Assembly: GCA_948468595.1 (NCBI GenBank)
Contig: CAOKIU010000001.1
Coordinates: forward strand, 92,811-139,295
Source of the DNA: an uncultured Christensenella sp.
GTDB lineage: Bacteria; Bacillota; Clostridia; Christensenellales; UBA1750
Length of the DNA stretch: 46,485 bases
Direction: 5' to 3'
Both the position numbers and the translations under genes were made by a program. The notes below the pieces were generated by a model that was not told where the DNA came from, did not search any database, and saw only the letters and a list, made by a program, of their open reading frames with translations. Positions 23,270 through 33,609 of the stretch are shown piece by piece. Position 1 is the first letter of the stretch. The number at the start of each line of letters is the position of its first letter.

Positions 23270-23287
23270 CCTTTTCCCTCCTTACGT

Positions 23288-23656
23288 TTAGAAATCCAAC
23301 CCAGCTTCACGAGCGGCTGCGGCGACCTCCGCCACGCGACCGGTGTAGACATAGCCACCGCGGTCGAAAACCACTTCCTTGATGCCAGCGGCCAGGGCGC
23401 GCTCGGCGGCGAGCTTGCCAACGAGCTTTGCGGCGCCCTTCTTGTCCACGGACTCAAGCTGAGGCTTTAAGTCCTTGTCCAAGGTGGAGGCCTGACAAAG
23501 GGTTACGCCCTTTGTGTCGTCGATTACCTGAACGTAAATATTCTTCAGACTCCTGTACACGCAAAAACGCGGACGCTCCGTCGTGCCGGAGATCTTCGTG
23601 CGGACGCGCTCGTGACGAATCCTGCGAATTTCGTTTTTGTCCCTTTTCTGGATCAC
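23288..23656 (-). CDS. rplR: Ribosomal protein L18
   Basis: 122 residues. L18 binds 5S rRNA with L5. Conserved stretches are [20 protein letters not shown] and the C-terminal [20 protein letters not shown]. Normal length; between rplF and rpsE. Confidence 0.98.
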   Translation of the reverse strand: MIQKRDKNEIRRIRHERVRTKISGTTERPRFCVYRSLKNIYVQVIDDTKGVTLCQASTLDKDLKPQLESVDKKGAAKLVGKLAAERALAAGIKEVVFDRGGYVYTGRVAEVAAAAREAGLDF

Positions 23657-23670
23657 TTGCGCTCACCCCT

Positions 23671-24213
23671 TTACTTCTTACCGGTCTTGCCTTCCTTGCG
23701 GCGAATGACTTCGGTTTCATACTTGATGCCCTTGCCGTGATAGGGTTCGGGCTCACGAACGGAACGGACGTTGGCGGCAATCTCGCCCACCAGCTGCTTG
23801 TCGATCCCCTTGACGATGATCTTGTTGGGGGTCGGGCACTCAAAGGCGATGCCATTTACGGGAACCATTTCAACCGGATGCGAGTAACCGATGGTGAGAA
23901 CCAGGTTTTTGCCCTGCATCTGCGCGCGGTAGCCAACGCCCACCACGTCCAGCGCCTTCTGGTAGCCAGCCGTCACGCCGATGACCATGTTGTTGATCAG
24001 CGTGCGGGACAGGCCGTGCAGGGATCTGTGCATCTTGTCGTCAGAGGGACGGTTGACGCTGAGCGTCGCGCCCTCGATTTCAATCTTCATATCGGGATGA
24101 ATCTGCTGGGAAAGCTCACCCTTGGGGCCCTTGACGGTGACGAGGTTGTTCTCGTCTACCTTGACCGTCACGCCCGCGGGGATGGCAACCGGAAGTCTGC
24201 CGATTCTCGACAT
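23671..24213 (-). CDS. rplF: Ribosomal protein L6
   Basis: 180 residues, two repeated alpha/beta domains. It begins [20 protein letters not shown] and ends with the [20 protein letters not shown] motif near the sarcin-ricin loop where elongation factors bind. The position after rpsH is standard and nothing is unusual. Confidence 0.98.
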   Translation of the reverse strand: MSRIGRLPVAIPAGVTVKVDENNLVTVKGPKGELSQQIHPDMKIEIEGATLSVNRPSDDKMHRSLHGLSRTLINNMVIGVTAGYQKALDVVGVGYRAQMQGKNLVLTIGYSHPVEMVPVNGIAFECPTPNKIIVKGIDKQLVGEIAANVRSVREPEPYHGKGIKYETEVIRRKEGKTGKK

Positions 24214-24243
24214 AATTCAATTACCTCCATTTGTTTTCGGCGT

Positions 24244-24642
24244 TTACCAAACGTAGCAGAGGACCTCGCCGCCGACTGCGTTTTTGCGGGCTTCTTTATC
24301 GGTCATGACACCCTTGGAAGTGGAGATGATGGCAACCCCCAGGCCGCCTAGCACCTTGGGCAGCTCCTCGGTCTTCGCGTAAACGCGCAGGCCGGGCTTG
24401 GAAATTCTCTTAAGACCCGTGATGACGCTCTTGCGGTTTCCGTCGTACTTCAGGCCGATCTTGATCGCGCCCTGCACACCGTCCTCCACAAGGTCCACGG
24501 ACTTGATATAACCCTCGTCCAGCAGGATCTTGGCCAGCGCCTTCTTCTCATTGGAAGCGGGGACGATGATCGAATCGTGCTTTGCAACCAGAGCGTTGCG
24601 GATGCGGGTCAACATATCTGCGATGGGATCATTTACGAGCAT
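24244..24642 (-). CDS. rpsH: Ribosomal protein S8
   Basis: 132 residues. S8 binds the central domain of 16S rRNA. It starts [20 protein letters not shown] and ends with the conserved [20 protein letters not shown]. In E. coli S8 represses the spc operon at rplE; whether a similar site exists here was not seen. Between rpsN and rplF. Confidence 0.98.
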   Translation of the reverse strand: MLVNDPIADMLTRIRNALVAKHDSIIVPASNEKKALAKILLDEGYIKSVDLVEDGVQGAIKIGLKYDGNRKSVITGLKRISKPGLRVYAKTEELPKVLGGLGVAIISTSKGVMTDKEARKNAVGGEVLCYVW

Positions 24643-24670
24643 TGTGTTACCTCCTTCCGTCTACTCCGGC

Positions 24671-24856
24671 TTACCAACTCGCCTTGCGCACGCCGGGAAT
24701 CTCGCCCTTGTACGCAAGCTCACGGAAGCAAATGCGGCAAACGCCATACTTCCTCAAAACAGAGTGGGGACGGCCACAGATGCGGCAGCGCGTGTAAGCG
24801 CGCGTGGAGAACTTCGGCTCCCTCTTCTGGCGGATGACAATAGATTTCTTAGCCAT
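24671..24856 (-). CDS. rpsN: Ribosomal protein S14, type Z (zinc-binding)
   Basis: 61 residues, the short zinc form of S14 with C24-x2-C27 and C40-x2-C43. The sequence [20 protein letters not shown] is typical of Firmicutes. It belongs to the 30S head and is made constitutively; zinc-free paralogues elsewhere in a genome can replace it under zinc limitation. Confidence 0.98.
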   Translation of the reverse strand: MAKKSIVIRQKREPKFSTRAYTRCRICGRPHSVLRKYGVCRICFRELAYKGEIPGVRKASW

Positions 24857-24876
24857 ATCTCAGGTTCTCCTCCTCA

Positions 24877-25419
24877 TCAGGCCTGCGCAAAGGGCATACC
24901 CATCAATCTAAGCAGCTCCTTGGCTTCCTCGTCGGTCTTTGCGGTGGTGACGAAGATCATCTCCATGCCGCGAATCTTATCCACCTTGTCGTACTCGATT
25001 TCCGGGAACAGCAGCTGCTCACGGATGCCCAGGGCGTAGTTGCCGCGGCCGTCGAACGCCTTGGCGGACACGCCGCGGAAGTCCCTAACGCGGGGCAGCG
25101 CGATGTTCATCAGCTTGTCGGCAAACTCGTACATCCGCTCGCCGCGAAGCGTCACCTTGGCGCCGATCTTCATGCCCTCGCGGACCTTGAAGTTTGCCAC
25201 GGACTTTTTCGCGGTGGTGGCCAGCGGCTTCTGGCCGGCAATGGCCGTCAGGTCCGCAAGCGCCGCGTCGAACGACTTGGGATTGTCCTTGGTATCGCCA
25301 AGGCCCATGTTGATTACGATCTTGTCAAGATGCGGAATCTGCATCACGTTCTTGTACCCGAACTTCGCCATCATAGCAGGGGCGACTTCGGCTTTGTACT
25401 TGTCCTTTAATCTAGACAC
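24877..25419 (-). CDS. rplE: Ribosomal protein L5
   Basis: 180 residues from a GTG start at 25417-25419, the usual length of L5. A GGGAGGG site lies about 10 nt upstream of this GTG, whereas the longer open frame would add 26 residues inside rplX with no ribosome site. L5 binds 5S rRNA and touches S13 and P-site tRNA. Conserved segments are [15 protein letters not shown] and [20 protein letters not shown]. Confidence 0.97.
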   Translation of the reverse strand: MSRLKDKYKAEVAPAMMAKFGYKNVMQIPHLDKIVINMGLGDTKDNPKSFDAALADLTAIAGQKPLATTAKKSVANFKVREGMKIGAKVTLRGERMYEFADKLMNIALPRVRDFRGVSAKAFDGRGNYALGIREQLLFPEIEYDKVDKIRGMEMIFVTTAKTDEEAKELLRLMGMPFAQA

Positions 25420-25444
25420 TTGTTTTGTCCCTCCCTTGCTTGAT

Positions 25445-25771
25445 TTAGAAGGTTTCGCCGCACTTTTTGCAAAGACGAACCTTGGCGCCGTCATCAAGCA
25501 GCTTGTGCGCGAGTCTGGTGGGCTTGCCGCAGCTGGGGCAAACCAGCATCACCTTGGAGGCAAAGATGGGCGCCTCCTGATGGATGATGCCGCCCTGCTG
25601 GCCCATGCCGCGGGGCTTCTTATGCTTGGTCGCCATCGCGACCCCTTCAACGATGATCTTCCCCTCCGAAGGCATGGCAACGAGCACCTTGCCCTTCTTG
25701 CCGGCGTCCTTGCCGGAGATGACCACCACGTTATCGTTTTTCTTTACGTGAATTTTCTTAGGCGTAGCCAT
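25445..25771 (-). CDS. rplX: Ribosomal protein L24 with C-terminal zinc ribbon
   Basis: 108 residues. A KOW domain with [20 protein letters not shown] initiates 50S assembly. The C-terminal part has C78-x2-C81 and C101-x2-C104 (CPSC and CKKC), a zinc-ribbon form found in only some lineages. The ATG of MATPKK is chosen, with GGAGGT just upstream, over an ATG five codons earlier. Between rplN and rplE. Confidence 0.97.
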   Translation of the reverse strand: MATPKKIHVKKNDNVVVISGKDAGKKGKVLVAMPSEGKIIVEGVAMATKHKKPRGMGQQGGIIHQEAPIFASKVMLVCPSCGKPTRLAHKLLDDGAKVRLCKKCGETF

Positions 25772-25786
25772 GTCGTCTACCTCCAA

Positions 25787-26155
25787 TTAAAGCACTTCGG
25801 GCGCGAGCGAGACGATCTTCATGAAATCCTTCTCGCGCAGCTCGCGTGCCACCGGCCCAAAGATGCGGGTTCCGCGGGGCTGCTTGGCGTCGTTGATGAC
25901 GACGGCGGCGTTATCATCAAAGCGGATATAGCTTCCATCCGGACGGCGCTTGGACTTGACGGTGCGCACGATGACGGCTTTGACCACATCGCCCTTTTTC
26001 ACCGTTCCGCCGGGCGTCGCGCTCTTGACAGAGGCAACGATGACGTCGCCGATGCTGCCGGAGCCACGGAAGGAACCGCCGAGAACTCGGATGCACATGA
26101 TTTCCTTGGCGCCGGAATTATCGGCGACCTTCAATCTTGTCTGCGGTTGTACCAT
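25787..26155 (-). CDS. rplN: Ribosomal protein L14
   Basis: 122 residues, five-stranded barrel. It begins [20 protein letters not shown] and includes [20 protein letters not shown] and [20 protein letters not shown] at the end. L14 bridges to the 30S subunit and is the docking site of the silencing factor RsfS. Between rpsQ and rplX. Confidence 0.98.
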   Translation of the reverse strand: MVQPQTRLKVADNSGAKEIMCIRVLGGSFRGSGSIGDVIVASVKSATPGGTVKKGDVVKAVIVRTVKSKRRPDGSYIRFDDNAAVVINDAKQPRGTRIFGPVARELREKDFMKIVSLAPEVL

Positions 26156-26181
26156 TTTACGTTTACCCTCCCTATCTCGGC

Positions 26182-26442
26182 CTACTTCGCCTTCTCGACG
26201 ATCTCGACCAGCCTCCAGCGCTTCTCACGGCTGAGGGGACGGGTCTCCATCACCTTGACCACGTCGCCCACGCTGCAGACGTTGTTTTCATCGTGCGCCT
26301 TGAGCTTGGTGGTACGGTTCATGATCTTGCCGTACAGGCCGTGCTTGACACGGGTCTTGATCGCAACGACGATGGTCTTATCCATTTTATCGCTGACCAC
26401 GATTCCTTGGCGGGTCTTACGGTTTCCTCTGACTTCAGACAT
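26182..26442 (-). CDS. rpsQ: Ribosomal protein S17
   Basis: 86 residues from the ATG of [20 protein letters not shown]; the AAGGAG site is 8 nt upstream, while the longer frame overlaps rpmC without one. S17 is an OB-fold primary binder of the 16S 5' domain. [20 protein letters not shown] is the conserved C-terminal part. Confidence 0.97.
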   Translation of the reverse strand: MSEVRGNRKTRQGIVVSDKMDKTIVVAIKTRVKHGLYGKIMNRTTKLKAHDENNVCSVGDVVKVMETRPLSREKRWRLVEIVEKAK

Positions 26443-26467
26443 TGAGGTTTCTCCTTTCCGTACGTGA

Positions 26468-26668
26468 TCAGGCCTGCGCCTTGATCTGACGATCACGCAG
26501 AATTGTCTTGACCCTGGCGATGTTGCGCTTCGTCTCTTTAATCATCATCGGATTTTGAAGCTGGCCGGTGGCCAATTGAAAGCGAAGGTTGAACAGCTCA
26601 GACTTCAAGTCCAACAGCTGCTGATCCAGCTCCGTATCCGTCATATCAAAATACTTGTTCGCTTTCAT
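26468..26668 (-). CDS. rpmC: Ribosomal protein L29
   Basis: 66 residues, a helical hairpin with [20 protein letters not shown] and [14 protein letters not shown]29 lies near the exit tunnel and helps bind trigger factor and SRP. Its ATG overlaps the rplP stop by 4 bp. Confidence 0.98.
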   Translation of the reverse strand: MKANKYFDMTDTELDQQLLDLKSELFNLRFQLATGQLQNPMMIKETKRNIARVKTILRDRQIKAQA

Positions 26669-27099
26669 TCTTCTTCACCACCCTGCACTTTGTCTGCCTT
26701 GACAAGGATCTTGGTCTTAAGAGGCAGCTTGTGCGCGGCCAGGCGGAGTGCCTCACGCGCAGCTTCTTCGGGAACGCCGGCGATTTCAAACAGCACGCGG
26801 CCGGGCTTGACAACCGCCACCCAGTACTCAGGAGAACCTTTGCCCGAACCCATTCGGGTTTCAGCGGGCTTTTGGGTTACGGGCTTATCCGGGAAAATCT
26901 TGATCCAGACCTGACCGCCTCTGCGGATGAAACGAGTCATCGCGATACGGGCAGCCTCAATCTGTCTGGACGTAACCCAGCAAGGCTCCGTGGCCTGCAG
27001 GCCATATTCGCCGTAGGCAATGAAGTTGCCGCGGCTCGCCTTGCCCTTCATGCGTCCGCGCATGACGCGGCGGCGCTTGACTCTCTTAGGCATCAACAT
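26665..27099 (-). CDS. rplP: Ribosomal protein L16
   Basis: 144 residues, [20 protein letters not shown] at the start and the [20 protein letters not shown] segment near the A-site tRNA elbow. It is required for peptidyl transfer and for binding of release and recycling factors. GGAGG precedes the first ATG, inside the end of rpsC. Confidence 0.98.
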   Translation of the reverse strand: MLMPKRVKRRRVMRGRMKGKASRGNFIAYGEYGLQATEPCWVTSRQIEAARIAMTRFIRRGGQVWIKIFPDKPVTQKPAETRMGSGKGSPEYWVAVVKPGRVLFEIAGVPEEAAREALRLAAHKLPLKTKILVKADKVQGGEEE

Positions 27100-27102
27100 G
27101 AC

Positions 27103-27774
27103 TTATTTTCCTCCCTCCGCGGACTTAGGCTGGGTCTTCTTGGCGCGGGGAAGCACCTGCCCCTTGTAAATCCACACCTTAACGCCGATGCGTCCGTAGG
27201 TGGTCTTCGCTTCCGCAAAGCCGTAATCGATGTTCGCGCGCAGCGTCTGCAGGGGAATGGAACCCTCGTGGTATCCTTCGCTCCTTGCGATTTCCGCGCC
27301 GCCCAGGCGGCCGGAGACCTGCATCTTGATTCCCTTGGCGCCCGAGCGCATCGCAAAGCCCAAGCTCTGCTTCATCGCGCGGCGGAAGGAAACGCGCTTC
27401 TCCAGCGACTGTGCAACCTTTTCGGCAACCAGCTGGGCGTCCGCCTCAGGCTGCTTAATCTCCAGGATGTTGAGGGAAACCGTCTTGCCGGTGAAGGCTT
27501 CGATTTCCTTTTTCAGCGCCTCAGCGCCGGCGCCGCCGCGGCCGATGACAATGCCGGGCTTGGCGGTAAAGATGTTGACGGTGACCTTGTTGGAAGCGCG
27601 CTCAATGTCGATGCGGGAGATCCCGGCCGCAAAGAGCTTTTCCTTGAGCATCGTGCGCAGGGCGTGATCCTCAACAAGGTTGTTGGAAAAATCCTTCTTG
27701 TTGGCGTACCAACGTGCGGACCAATCCTTGATGACGCCGACTCTGGCGCCATGGGGATTAACTTTCTGTCCCAT
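27103..27774 (-). CDS. rpsC: Ribosomal protein S3
   Basis: 223 residues. It has an N-terminal KH type 2 domain with [20 protein letters not shown] and a C-terminal domain with [20 protein letters not shown] and [21 protein letters not shown]3 forms the mRNA entry helicase with S4 and S5. Between rplV and rplP. Confidence 0.98.
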   Translation of the reverse strand: MGQKVNPHGARVGVIKDWSARWYANKKDFSNNLVEDHALRTMLKEKLFAAGISRIDIERASNKVTVNIFTAKPGIVIGRGGAGAEALKKEIEAFTGKTVSLNILEIKQPEADAQLVAEKVAQSLEKRVSFRRAMKQSLGFAMRSGAKGIKMQVSGRLGGAEIARSEGYHEGSIPLQTLRANIDYGFAEAKTTYGRIGVKVWIYKGQVLPRAKKTQPKSAEGGK

Positions 27775-27789
27775 GAATCTTCCTCCTTG

Positions 27790-28173
27790 TTACTTCTTGT
27801 CCAGGATCACGGTGATGTGGCTGGACCGCTTCAGAATCGAGAACGCCTGGCCTCTGGACCGGGGATGGAATCTCTTCAGGGTCGGGCCCTGATTGGCGTA
27901 GCACTCGGCGACATACAGCGTGCTGCGGTCCATCTCCAAGTTGTTCTCGGCGTTGGCAATCGCGCTCTTTAAGCACTTTTCAACAACGGGGGACGCCGCC
28001 TTGGGCGTGTTCATGAGAATGGCAAGAGCCTGATCGGCACTCTTTCCGCGGATCAAATCCAGTACGATGTGAACCTTGCGGGAAGGAATGCGAATGTATT
28101 TGGCGGTGCATCTGGCGCGCTTATCGGCGTTCGCCTTGCGCGCAGCGCTCTTCTCGCGGGATCTTGTGGCCAT
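27790..28173 (-). CDS. rplV: Ribosomal protein L22
   Basis: 127 residues with an extra basic N-terminus ([20 protein letters not shown]) before the core [20 protein letters not shown]. The tunnel hairpin with [20 protein letters not shown] is normal; changes there cause macrolide resistance. The start follows a GGAGG site. Confidence 0.98.
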   Translation of the reverse strand: MATRSREKSAARKANADKRARCTAKYIRIPSRKVHIVLDLIRGKSADQALAILMNTPKAASPVVEKCLKSAIANAENNLEMDRSTLYVAECYANQGPTLKRFHPRSRGQAFSILKRSSHITVILDKK

Positions 28174-28192
28174 CTATATTCCTCCTTCCGCC

Positions 28193-28471
28193 TTAGCGGC
28201 CGCCGGACGATTTTTCGCCGGCATGACCACGGAAAGTGCGCGTGGGCGCAAACTCTCCAAACTTGTGGCCGACCATTTCCTCGGTCACGTAAACGGGCAC
28301 GTGCTTGCGGCCGTCATGGACGGCGATGGTGTGGCCCACGAAATCCGGGAAGATCGTGGATGCACGCGACCACGTCTTCAACACCTTCTTCTCGCCCTTG
28401 TTATTCATTTCTTCAACCCTTTTGAGAAGCTGCGCTTGCACGTAAGGGCCCTTCTTGACAGATCTGGACAT
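28193..28471 (-). CDS. rpsS: Ribosomal protein S19
   Basis: 92 residues, [20 protein letters not shown] through [21 protein letters not shown]19 is in the 30S head next to S13 and contacts A-site tRNA. Between rplB and rplV. Confidence 0.98.
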   Translation of the reverse strand: MSRSVKKGPYVQAQLLKRVEEMNNKGEKKVLKTWSRASTIFPDFVGHTIAVHDGRKHVPVYVTEEMVGHKFGEFAPTRTFRGHAGEKSSGGR

Positions 28472-28491
28472 GAAGTGTGCCTCCTTCTGGC

Positions 28492-29325
28492 TTACTTGCC
28501 GTTACGGCGCTTGACGATGAACTTGTCGCTGGGATTGCGATGCTTGCGGGTCTTGCGGCCCTGCGTCGGCTTACCCCAGGGGGTTACAGGTCCGGGCATA
28601 CCAACAGGAGACTTACCTTCACCACCGCCGTGCGGGTGGTCGTTGGGGTTCATCACGACGCCGCGGTTGTGGGGGCGGAAGCCCATGTGACGCACGCGGC
28701 CGGCCTTGCCCAGGTTGACATTTTCATGGTCGATGTTGCCGACCTGGCCGATGGTGGCCTTGCAGCCCATCGGGATCATGCGCACCTCGCCGGAGGGCAG
28801 GCGAACCTGGGACCAGGCGCCTTCCTTGGCCATGAGCTGCGCGGCGTTGCCGGCGGAGCGCACCAACTGCGCGCCCTTGCCGGGCAGCATCTCTACGCAG
28901 TGGATCAGGGTTCCCAGCGGGATGTTGGCGATGGGCAGCGCGTTGCCGGGCTTGATGTCCGCGTTCTCGCCGCTCATGATGGTGTCGCCCACCTTCAGGC
29001 CGTAGGGCGCGATGATGTATCTCTTCTCGCCGTCGGCGTAGTGGAGCAGGGCGATGTTGGCGCTGCGGTTGGGATCGTATTCAATGGTTGCGACCTTGGC
29101 CGGCACGCCGTCCTTGTTGCGCTTAAAATCGATGATGCGGTACTTTCTGCGCGCCGCGCCGCCGCGGAACCTGACGGTGATCTTGCCGTGGACGTTGCGT
29201 CCGCCGGTGGAGCGCTTATCTTCAAGCAAAGACTTCTCGGGCGTGCGGCAGGTGATCTCCTCAAACGTGGAGACCGACATGAAGCGGCGGCCCGGAGAGG
29301 TCGGCTTATAGAACTTGATAGCCAT
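28492..29325 (-). CDS. rplB: Ribosomal protein L2
   Basis: 277 residues. L2 is needed for subunit joining and peptidyl transfer. It shows [20 protein letters not shown] at the start, the SH3-like and OB domains, and the C-terminal loop [20 protein letters not shown] whose histidine lies near the peptidyl-transferase centre. Normal length and position. Confidence 0.98.
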   Translation of the reverse strand: MAIKFYKPTSPGRRFMSVSTFEEITCRTPEKSLLEDKRSTGGRNVHGKITVRFRGGAARRKYRIIDFKRNKDGVPAKVATIEYDPNRSANIALLHYADGEKRYIIAPYGLKVGDTIMSGENADIKPGNALPIANIPLGTLIHCVEMLPGKGAQLVRSAGNAAQLMAKEGAWSQVRLPSGEVRMIPMGCKATIGQVGNIDHENVNLGKAGRVRHMGFRPHNRGVVMNPNDHPHGGGEGKSPVGMPGPVTPWGKPTQGRKTRKHRNPSDKFIVKRRNGK

Positions 29326-29354
29326 CCTAAATTCCCTCCTAAGAAAAGCTTAAC

Positions 29355-29651
29355 TTACTCGGCCATGCCCTCGAAGAACTCGATGGGCTTAGAGGACTCC
29401 GTGAGCTTGACGTAAGCCTTCTTGACTTCCGCGCGGCGGCCGGAGTGCAGGCCCATGCGCTTGACCTTGCCGATCTGACGGGCAGTGTTGACGCGCTCGA
29501 CCTTGACGCCGAAGATGCTTTCCACCGCCTGCTTGATCTCGGTCTTGTTGGCCTTTACGGCAACTTCAAAGGTGTAGTCCTTGTTTGCGATTCCGTCATA
29601 GCTTGCCTCGGTGAGAACCGGACGCAGAATGATATCATGGGGGTTCTTCAT
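29355..29651 (-). CDS. rplW: Ribosomal protein L23
   Basis: 98 residues, [20 protein letters not shown] onward with [21 protein letters not shown]23 is the main docking site for SRP and trigger factor at the exit tunnel. The start overlaps the rplD stop by one base (TAATG). Confidence 0.98.
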   Translation of the reverse strand: MKNPHDIILRPVLTEASYDGIANKDYTFEVAVKANKTEIKQAVESIFGVKVERVNTARQIGKVKRMGLHSGRRAEVKKAYVKLTESSKPIEFFEGMAE

Positions 29652-30274
29652 TATGCGTACACCTCCTCAATTTGGGCGACGGCGTCCTTGACGACGATGA
29701 ACTTATCGCAGCCCAGGATGTCCAGGACGTTGATGGTGTTGACATAGGCCAGCTTCAGGCCCTGAATGTTGGCCGAAACGCGGGAGATGGTCTCATCCTT
29801 GCCGGCAAGAACCATAAGGGTCTTGTTTTCGGCGCCCACGGCGCTGAGGATCTTGGCCATTTCGCGGGTCTTGGGGGTCGCGACGGAGAGCTGGTCCAGC
29901 ACGATCATGGAGCCGTCCGTCACCTTCTGGGAGAGGGCGCACTTCATGGCCAGGCGCTTGACCTTGCGCGGAACGGACTTGGAGTAGTCGCGGGGCTTGG
30001 GCGCGAAGACGACGCCGCCGTGCGTCCACTGGGGCGCGCGGGTGGAACCCTGGCGGGCGCGGCCGGTGCCCTTCTGCCTCCAGGGCTTCTTGCCGCCGCC
30101 GGATACCTCGGTGCGGCCCAGGGCGCTCTGGGTTCCCTGGCGCTTGTTGGCAAGCTGTGCAACGATCACCTGGTGCACGACAGGCTCATTCATGGGAACT
30201 GCGAAGATGCCGTCGGAAAGCTCGATCTCCCCGACATTGGCGCCCTGCATGTTCGTCAATGCAATCTTAGGCAT
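29651..30274 (-). CDS. rplD: Ribosomal protein L4
   Basis: 207 residues. The globular domain is joined to the long tunnel loop [20 protein letters not shown], where macrolide-resistance changes occur; the sequence is wild type. In gamma-proteobacteria L4 also represses the S10 operon through the leader; whether it does so here is unknown. Confidence 0.98.
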   Translation of the reverse strand: MPKIALTNMQGANVGEIELSDGIFAVPMNEPVVHQVIVAQLANKRQGTQSALGRTEVSGGGKKPWRQKGTGRARQGSTRAPQWTHGGVVFAPKPRDYSKSVPRKVKRLAMKCALSQKVTDGSMIVLDQLSVATPKTREMAKILSAVGAENKTLMVLAGKDETISRVSANIQGLKLAYVNTINVLDILGCDKFIVVKDAVAQIEEVYA

Positions 30275-30303
30275 AATTTTGCGTATCCTCCTTTTGCTTG
30301 CTC

Positions 30304-30945
<642 letters not shown>

Positions 30946-30965
30946 GTTACTTGGCACCTCCAACA

Positions 30966-31274
30966 TTAGAGCTTGATCTCGATATCAACACCGGCGGGCA
31001 AATCCAGTCGCATCAGGGCATCCACCGTCTTGGGGGTGGGCGAGAGGATGTCGATCAGGCGCTTGTGAGTGCGCATCTCGAACTGCTCGCGGGAGTCCTT
31101 ATACTTGTGGGTTGCGCGCAGAACGGTGACGACTTCCTTTTCGGTGGGAAGCGGAATGGGGCCGGAAACCCGGGCGCCCGTGCGCTTTGCCGTCTCCACA
31201 ATGCGCTCTGCCGACTGATCGATGAGGGTGTGCTCATACGCCTTGAGCTTGATACGGATCTTCTGATTGGCCAT
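30966..31274 (-). CDS. rpsJ: Ribosomal protein S10 (NusE)
   Basis: 102 residues: [20 protein letters not shown], then [20 protein letters not shown] and [21 protein letters not shown]10 works in the 30S head and, as NusE, in antitermination with NusB and NusG. It is the first gene of the operon, with AAGGAGGT at the right distance and a 190-nt structured leader. The str operon genes (rpsL, rpsG, fusA, tuf), which often precede it, are not in this window. Confidence 0.98.
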   Translation of the reverse strand: MANQKIRIKLKAYEHTLIDQSAERIVETAKRTGARVSGPIPLPTEKEVVTVLRATHKYKDSREQFEMRTHKRLIDILSPTPKTVDALMRLDLPAGVDIEIKL

Positions 31275-31465
31275 GTTTTTACCTCCTTAACAGGTGCGAA
31301 CTCATATACACCGCGCCGTGTGTGCCGCTGAAGAATTCTTAACGGCGCAAGTTCCCCCACGCCTTATGGAAGAAGATGAGTCCTTTCGTCCGTCTTGCGG
31401 ACCGGTCCACGAGAATTACCTGGCGACCAAACCAGCAACTTCCCGCTTCATCCCAATGCGGCAAC
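31275..31465 (-). promoter_or_regulatory. Structured 5' leader of the S10 operon
   Basis: About 190 nt between the promoter and rpsJ with no ORF of its own. It holds a stem GTCCG/CGGAC with a 5-nt loop (31388-31402) and a larger stem GCGCCG/CGGCGC (31313-31318 with 31343-31348) closing a 24-nt loop that itself contains the self-complementary AAGAATTCTT. The second stem lies about 40 nt from the rpsJ start. Such a leader is the expected place for ribosomal-protein feedback, but I cannot match it to a known leader family. Confidence 0.5.
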
Positions 31466-31471
31466 TTCTAA

Positions 31472-31500
31472 AGTATACACCCGCCTTGTCCATATTGCAA
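31472..31500 (-). promoter_or_regulatory. Sigma-A promoter of the S10-spc-alpha operon
   Basis: On the minus strand TTGCAA (31495-31500), 17-bp spacer and TATACT (31472-31477). The region upstream to about 31600 is rich in A and T runs, suggesting an UP element. Transcription would start near 31465. Confidence 0.8.
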
Positions 31501-31621
31501 GGTTTTTTTCGCCCTTTACACAACTTTCACAAACAAATTTTCGGCTGGTTTTTCGCATTATTTCCCTTCGCTACTTCACACGCAGCCGTGTGTGTCTTTT
31601 GCTAGCCGCCAAAGCTCTCGC

Positions 31622-31662
31622 AAAAAAACCAGGAGTCTTTTGAAATTCAAGATCCCCGGTTT
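31622..31662 (-). terminator. Terminator after the frameshifted membrane-protein gene
   Basis: AAACC/GGTTT arms with an inner imperfect stem (TCTTGAA/TTCAAAAGA) are followed on the minus strand by seven T. It lies 12 nt after the stop at 31674 and isolates the S10 promoter. Confidence 0.75.
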
Positions 31663-31673
31663 GTGAGAAAACT

Positions 31674-32455
31674 CTATGGCGCTTTGGGCCGCAGCAACGC
31701 CTTGACGCCGCCAAAGACGCAGAATGAGTAGGCGGAAAGGCATTCAACCGCATAGAAACCGTTTACGATCCGCGCCGAAAGAAAGCTCGCGCCCTCCCAC
31801 GGCCCGTTTGGCAGGAAACGTCTGATCAGCGCGTACAGGACGATGCCTACAGCAGCAGCGCGCCCGCGCCCCGCCTCCCCCTGCGCACGACCCACAGTCC
31901 CGTCGCGCCGCTGAGCGCGTAGATGGGCATCAGCACAAACCCGGACGCGATGTCCAGCGTCCGCCTCGCCCATGAGAACACCGCTCCGGCCAGCGCGGGA
32001 ATCATGCACAGCGCGAGGATTCCCATCCATTTCAGCGCCTGTTTTCCATCCCAGCGCATCGCCCGCGCTTCCCCGCTGCGCAGCAGCCGGACGAACCAAA
32101 CCAGCATCAGCGCCAGCACGAACAGCGCCGCATAGGGAATCTGCCAGTATGAGGGCTTGTACCGAACCCACAAAATGGGCGTATCCGTCGCCCCGCACAG
32201 GATCATGCCCAAGACCAGCGCCGGCAGCAGGTTCAGCGGGTTTTCGCGCCGCAGCTCCCGCGCCGCGCCCATCAGGCACAGGCACCCCACCGCGCCCAGG
32301 GAGAAGGGCAGCAGGGGAATCCAGGTCTCATGCACAATCATAGGCGCAAGCGCCGCTTGATCCACACGCGCAAGATACGTGAACCCCAGCCCAACAGTCA
32401 GCAGGGCGGCCAGGAGCACGGCGCCCAGGATCAACTTGAAACGCGATTCGCGCAT
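31674..32455 (-). pseudogene. Membrane protein gene of unknown function with a frameshift
   Basis: The first frame starts at ATG 32453-32455 with AAGGAG upstream and encodes 202 residues with several hydrophobic helices (for example FKLILGAVLLAALLTVGLGF and NLLPALVLGMILCGATDTPI) before ending at 31847. The -1 frame then continues without a stop through VGIVLYALIRRFLPNGPWEG to a stop at 31674, giving about 55 more residues with another hydrophobic segment and a basic tail, right up to the terminator. This is what a one-base loss would do; the G-run GGGGG on the minus strand (31877-31881) is a likely place. It may be a true decay, a sequencing error, or programmed. About 260 residues and some six to seven membrane helices if rejoined. 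No family recognised. Confidence 0.6.
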
Positions 32456-32481
32456 CGTCTACTCCTTTCCGAAACAACGAG

Positions 32482-33078
32482 CTACAGGTTGTGGCAATAC
32501 ACCGCGCACCGCACATGCGCTTGCGCGCCGCCCGCCAAATACGCGGTTGTAAAGGCGTAGAGGTTGGCCGAGGCCTGCGCATACAGCCTTGATGTAGGCG
32601 CGTCAAGCGTGTACCATGTTCCCATCGTCACCGTGCCGATGGTTCTGGAATTGGTTGCTTCCGTTGTGTACGAATTGTCGATCTCATTTTTCAAGTACAT
32701 GCTCGCCACGCTGACGGACGATGGATAGACCGCCCGGTGGGACGTGTTGGAAATGCCAAAGGAGAGATTTAGGTTGTCCGCAATTTCACATTTGTAGTTC
32801 ACTGTGGCATACACCGTGACCGAATTTTCCGTGTTTTGATCCGAAACCGATCCCGTCGTGGGAGTTCTTGCAATGGCGACGGTGGAATACTCTTCCACAA
32901 TTATCCCGTCGGACAGCTTTTCCCGGCTGACCAGCTGCGTCGTCACATAGACCTCAGCCTCACGAATTCCTCTGACTTCCGCCATCCGCAGAAGATCACA
33001 CCGGGCGTTCGCCTCCACGGTGGTTGCCCGCTTGACTTCTTCACTTCGTTCGTCTATCCCCATGGCCGCTCTGATCAT
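32482..33078 (-). CDS. Unrecognised beta-rich protein
   Basis: 198 residues, not recognised. The N-terminal quarter is charged and helical (DERSEEVKRATTVEANARCD); the rest is rich in Ser, Thr, Asn, Val and Tyr in alternating patterns such as VTVYATVNYKCEIADNLNLS, as in secreted beta-sandwich proteins. It has no signal peptide of its own. Immediately upstream a signal-peptide-like sequence exists in another frame, ending in a TGA that overlaps this ATG (TGATG). The protein may therefore be the remaining piece of a broken secreted protein or a translationally coupled second gene. It precedes the membrane-protein gene by 26 bp on the same strand. Confidence 0.6.
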   Translation of the reverse strand: MIRAAMGIDERSEEVKRATTVEANARCDLLRMAEVRGIREAEVYVTTQLVSREKLSDGIIVEEYSTVAIARTPTTGSVSDQNTENSVTVYATVNYKCEIADNLNLSFGISNTSHRAVYPSSVSVASMYLKNEIDNSYTTEATNSRTIGTVTMGTWYTLDAPTSRLYAQASANLYAFTTAYLAGGAQAHVRCAVYCHNL

Positions 33079-33211
33079 CAGAACAAGGGGGCCTCAATCC
33101 GCTTGACCTCAAATGTCGCTTCCGTTCCTATAACTCCGCGCCGAATGCCAGTTTAGACATGAGCGCCATAGCCACGATCGCCAGCGTCAGAAAAATAAGT
33201 CTTTTGATAAT
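33079..33211 (-). pseudogene. Remnant ORF with signal peptide, broken by a frameshift
   Basis: Reading leftward from 33211, IIKRLIFLTLAIVAMALMSK and then LAFGAE form a perfect signal peptide with basic start, hydrophobic core and Ala-x-Ala-like end, then hit TAG. In the next frame GTEATFEVKRIEAPLF follows and ends with TGA at 33078-33080. An AGAAGG site lies before position 33211, but the codon in place is ATT, not ATG. One base change would restore about 45 residues. This looks like a decayed gene start, too short for normal ORF calling. A weak -10 (TATAAT at 33292-33297, minus strand) lies upstream. Confidence 0.4.
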
Positions 33212-33408
33212 ACTGACCTTCTCAATCTATCGATGCGTACATCATTCATCTTTATTTATTCATTTGCGATACGCTATCCTCACGCTGTTAATTATACTAT
33301 ATCAGTGATGCTCAACATACACAACATAAAATTTATTCATTTTTAACGTTTTTTCAACACTAAACCGCTCCATTCATTCAAAGCGTAAGGCCGTTCGCAT
33401 TCGCGCAA
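33212..33408. other. AT-rich gap without a gene
   Basis: Markedly AT-rich compared with the neighbours. Apart from the -10-like TATAAT at 33292-33297 on the minus strand I see no gene, repeat or RNA structure. Confidence 0.6.
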
Positions 33409-33450
33409 AAAAGCGCGGTCCATGCGTTTTTCGTCATGGACCGCGCTTTT
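33409..33450 (-). terminator. Strong bidirectional terminator
   Basis: A perfect 16-bp stem (AAAAGCGCGGTCCATG with its complement, 33409-33424 and 33435-33450) around a 10-nt T-rich loop. A- and T-runs on both sides make it work in both directions. It lies about 160 bp past the end of the TolB-like gene. The stretch 33451-33609 holds no gene. Confidence 0.85.
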
Positions 33451-33609
33451 GCTCGACCTGAATAAACCGTTCTTCGCGCTCCGTTTACGAAACGCTGAAA
33501 CCGTGGTCACCCTTTGCTGGCACCAATTACAGTTTATGAGGGTAATATAACACCTTTGGGAATATTTGTCAATAGAAATTTAACATTCTTCCCTAATTTT
33601 CGCATTTTG

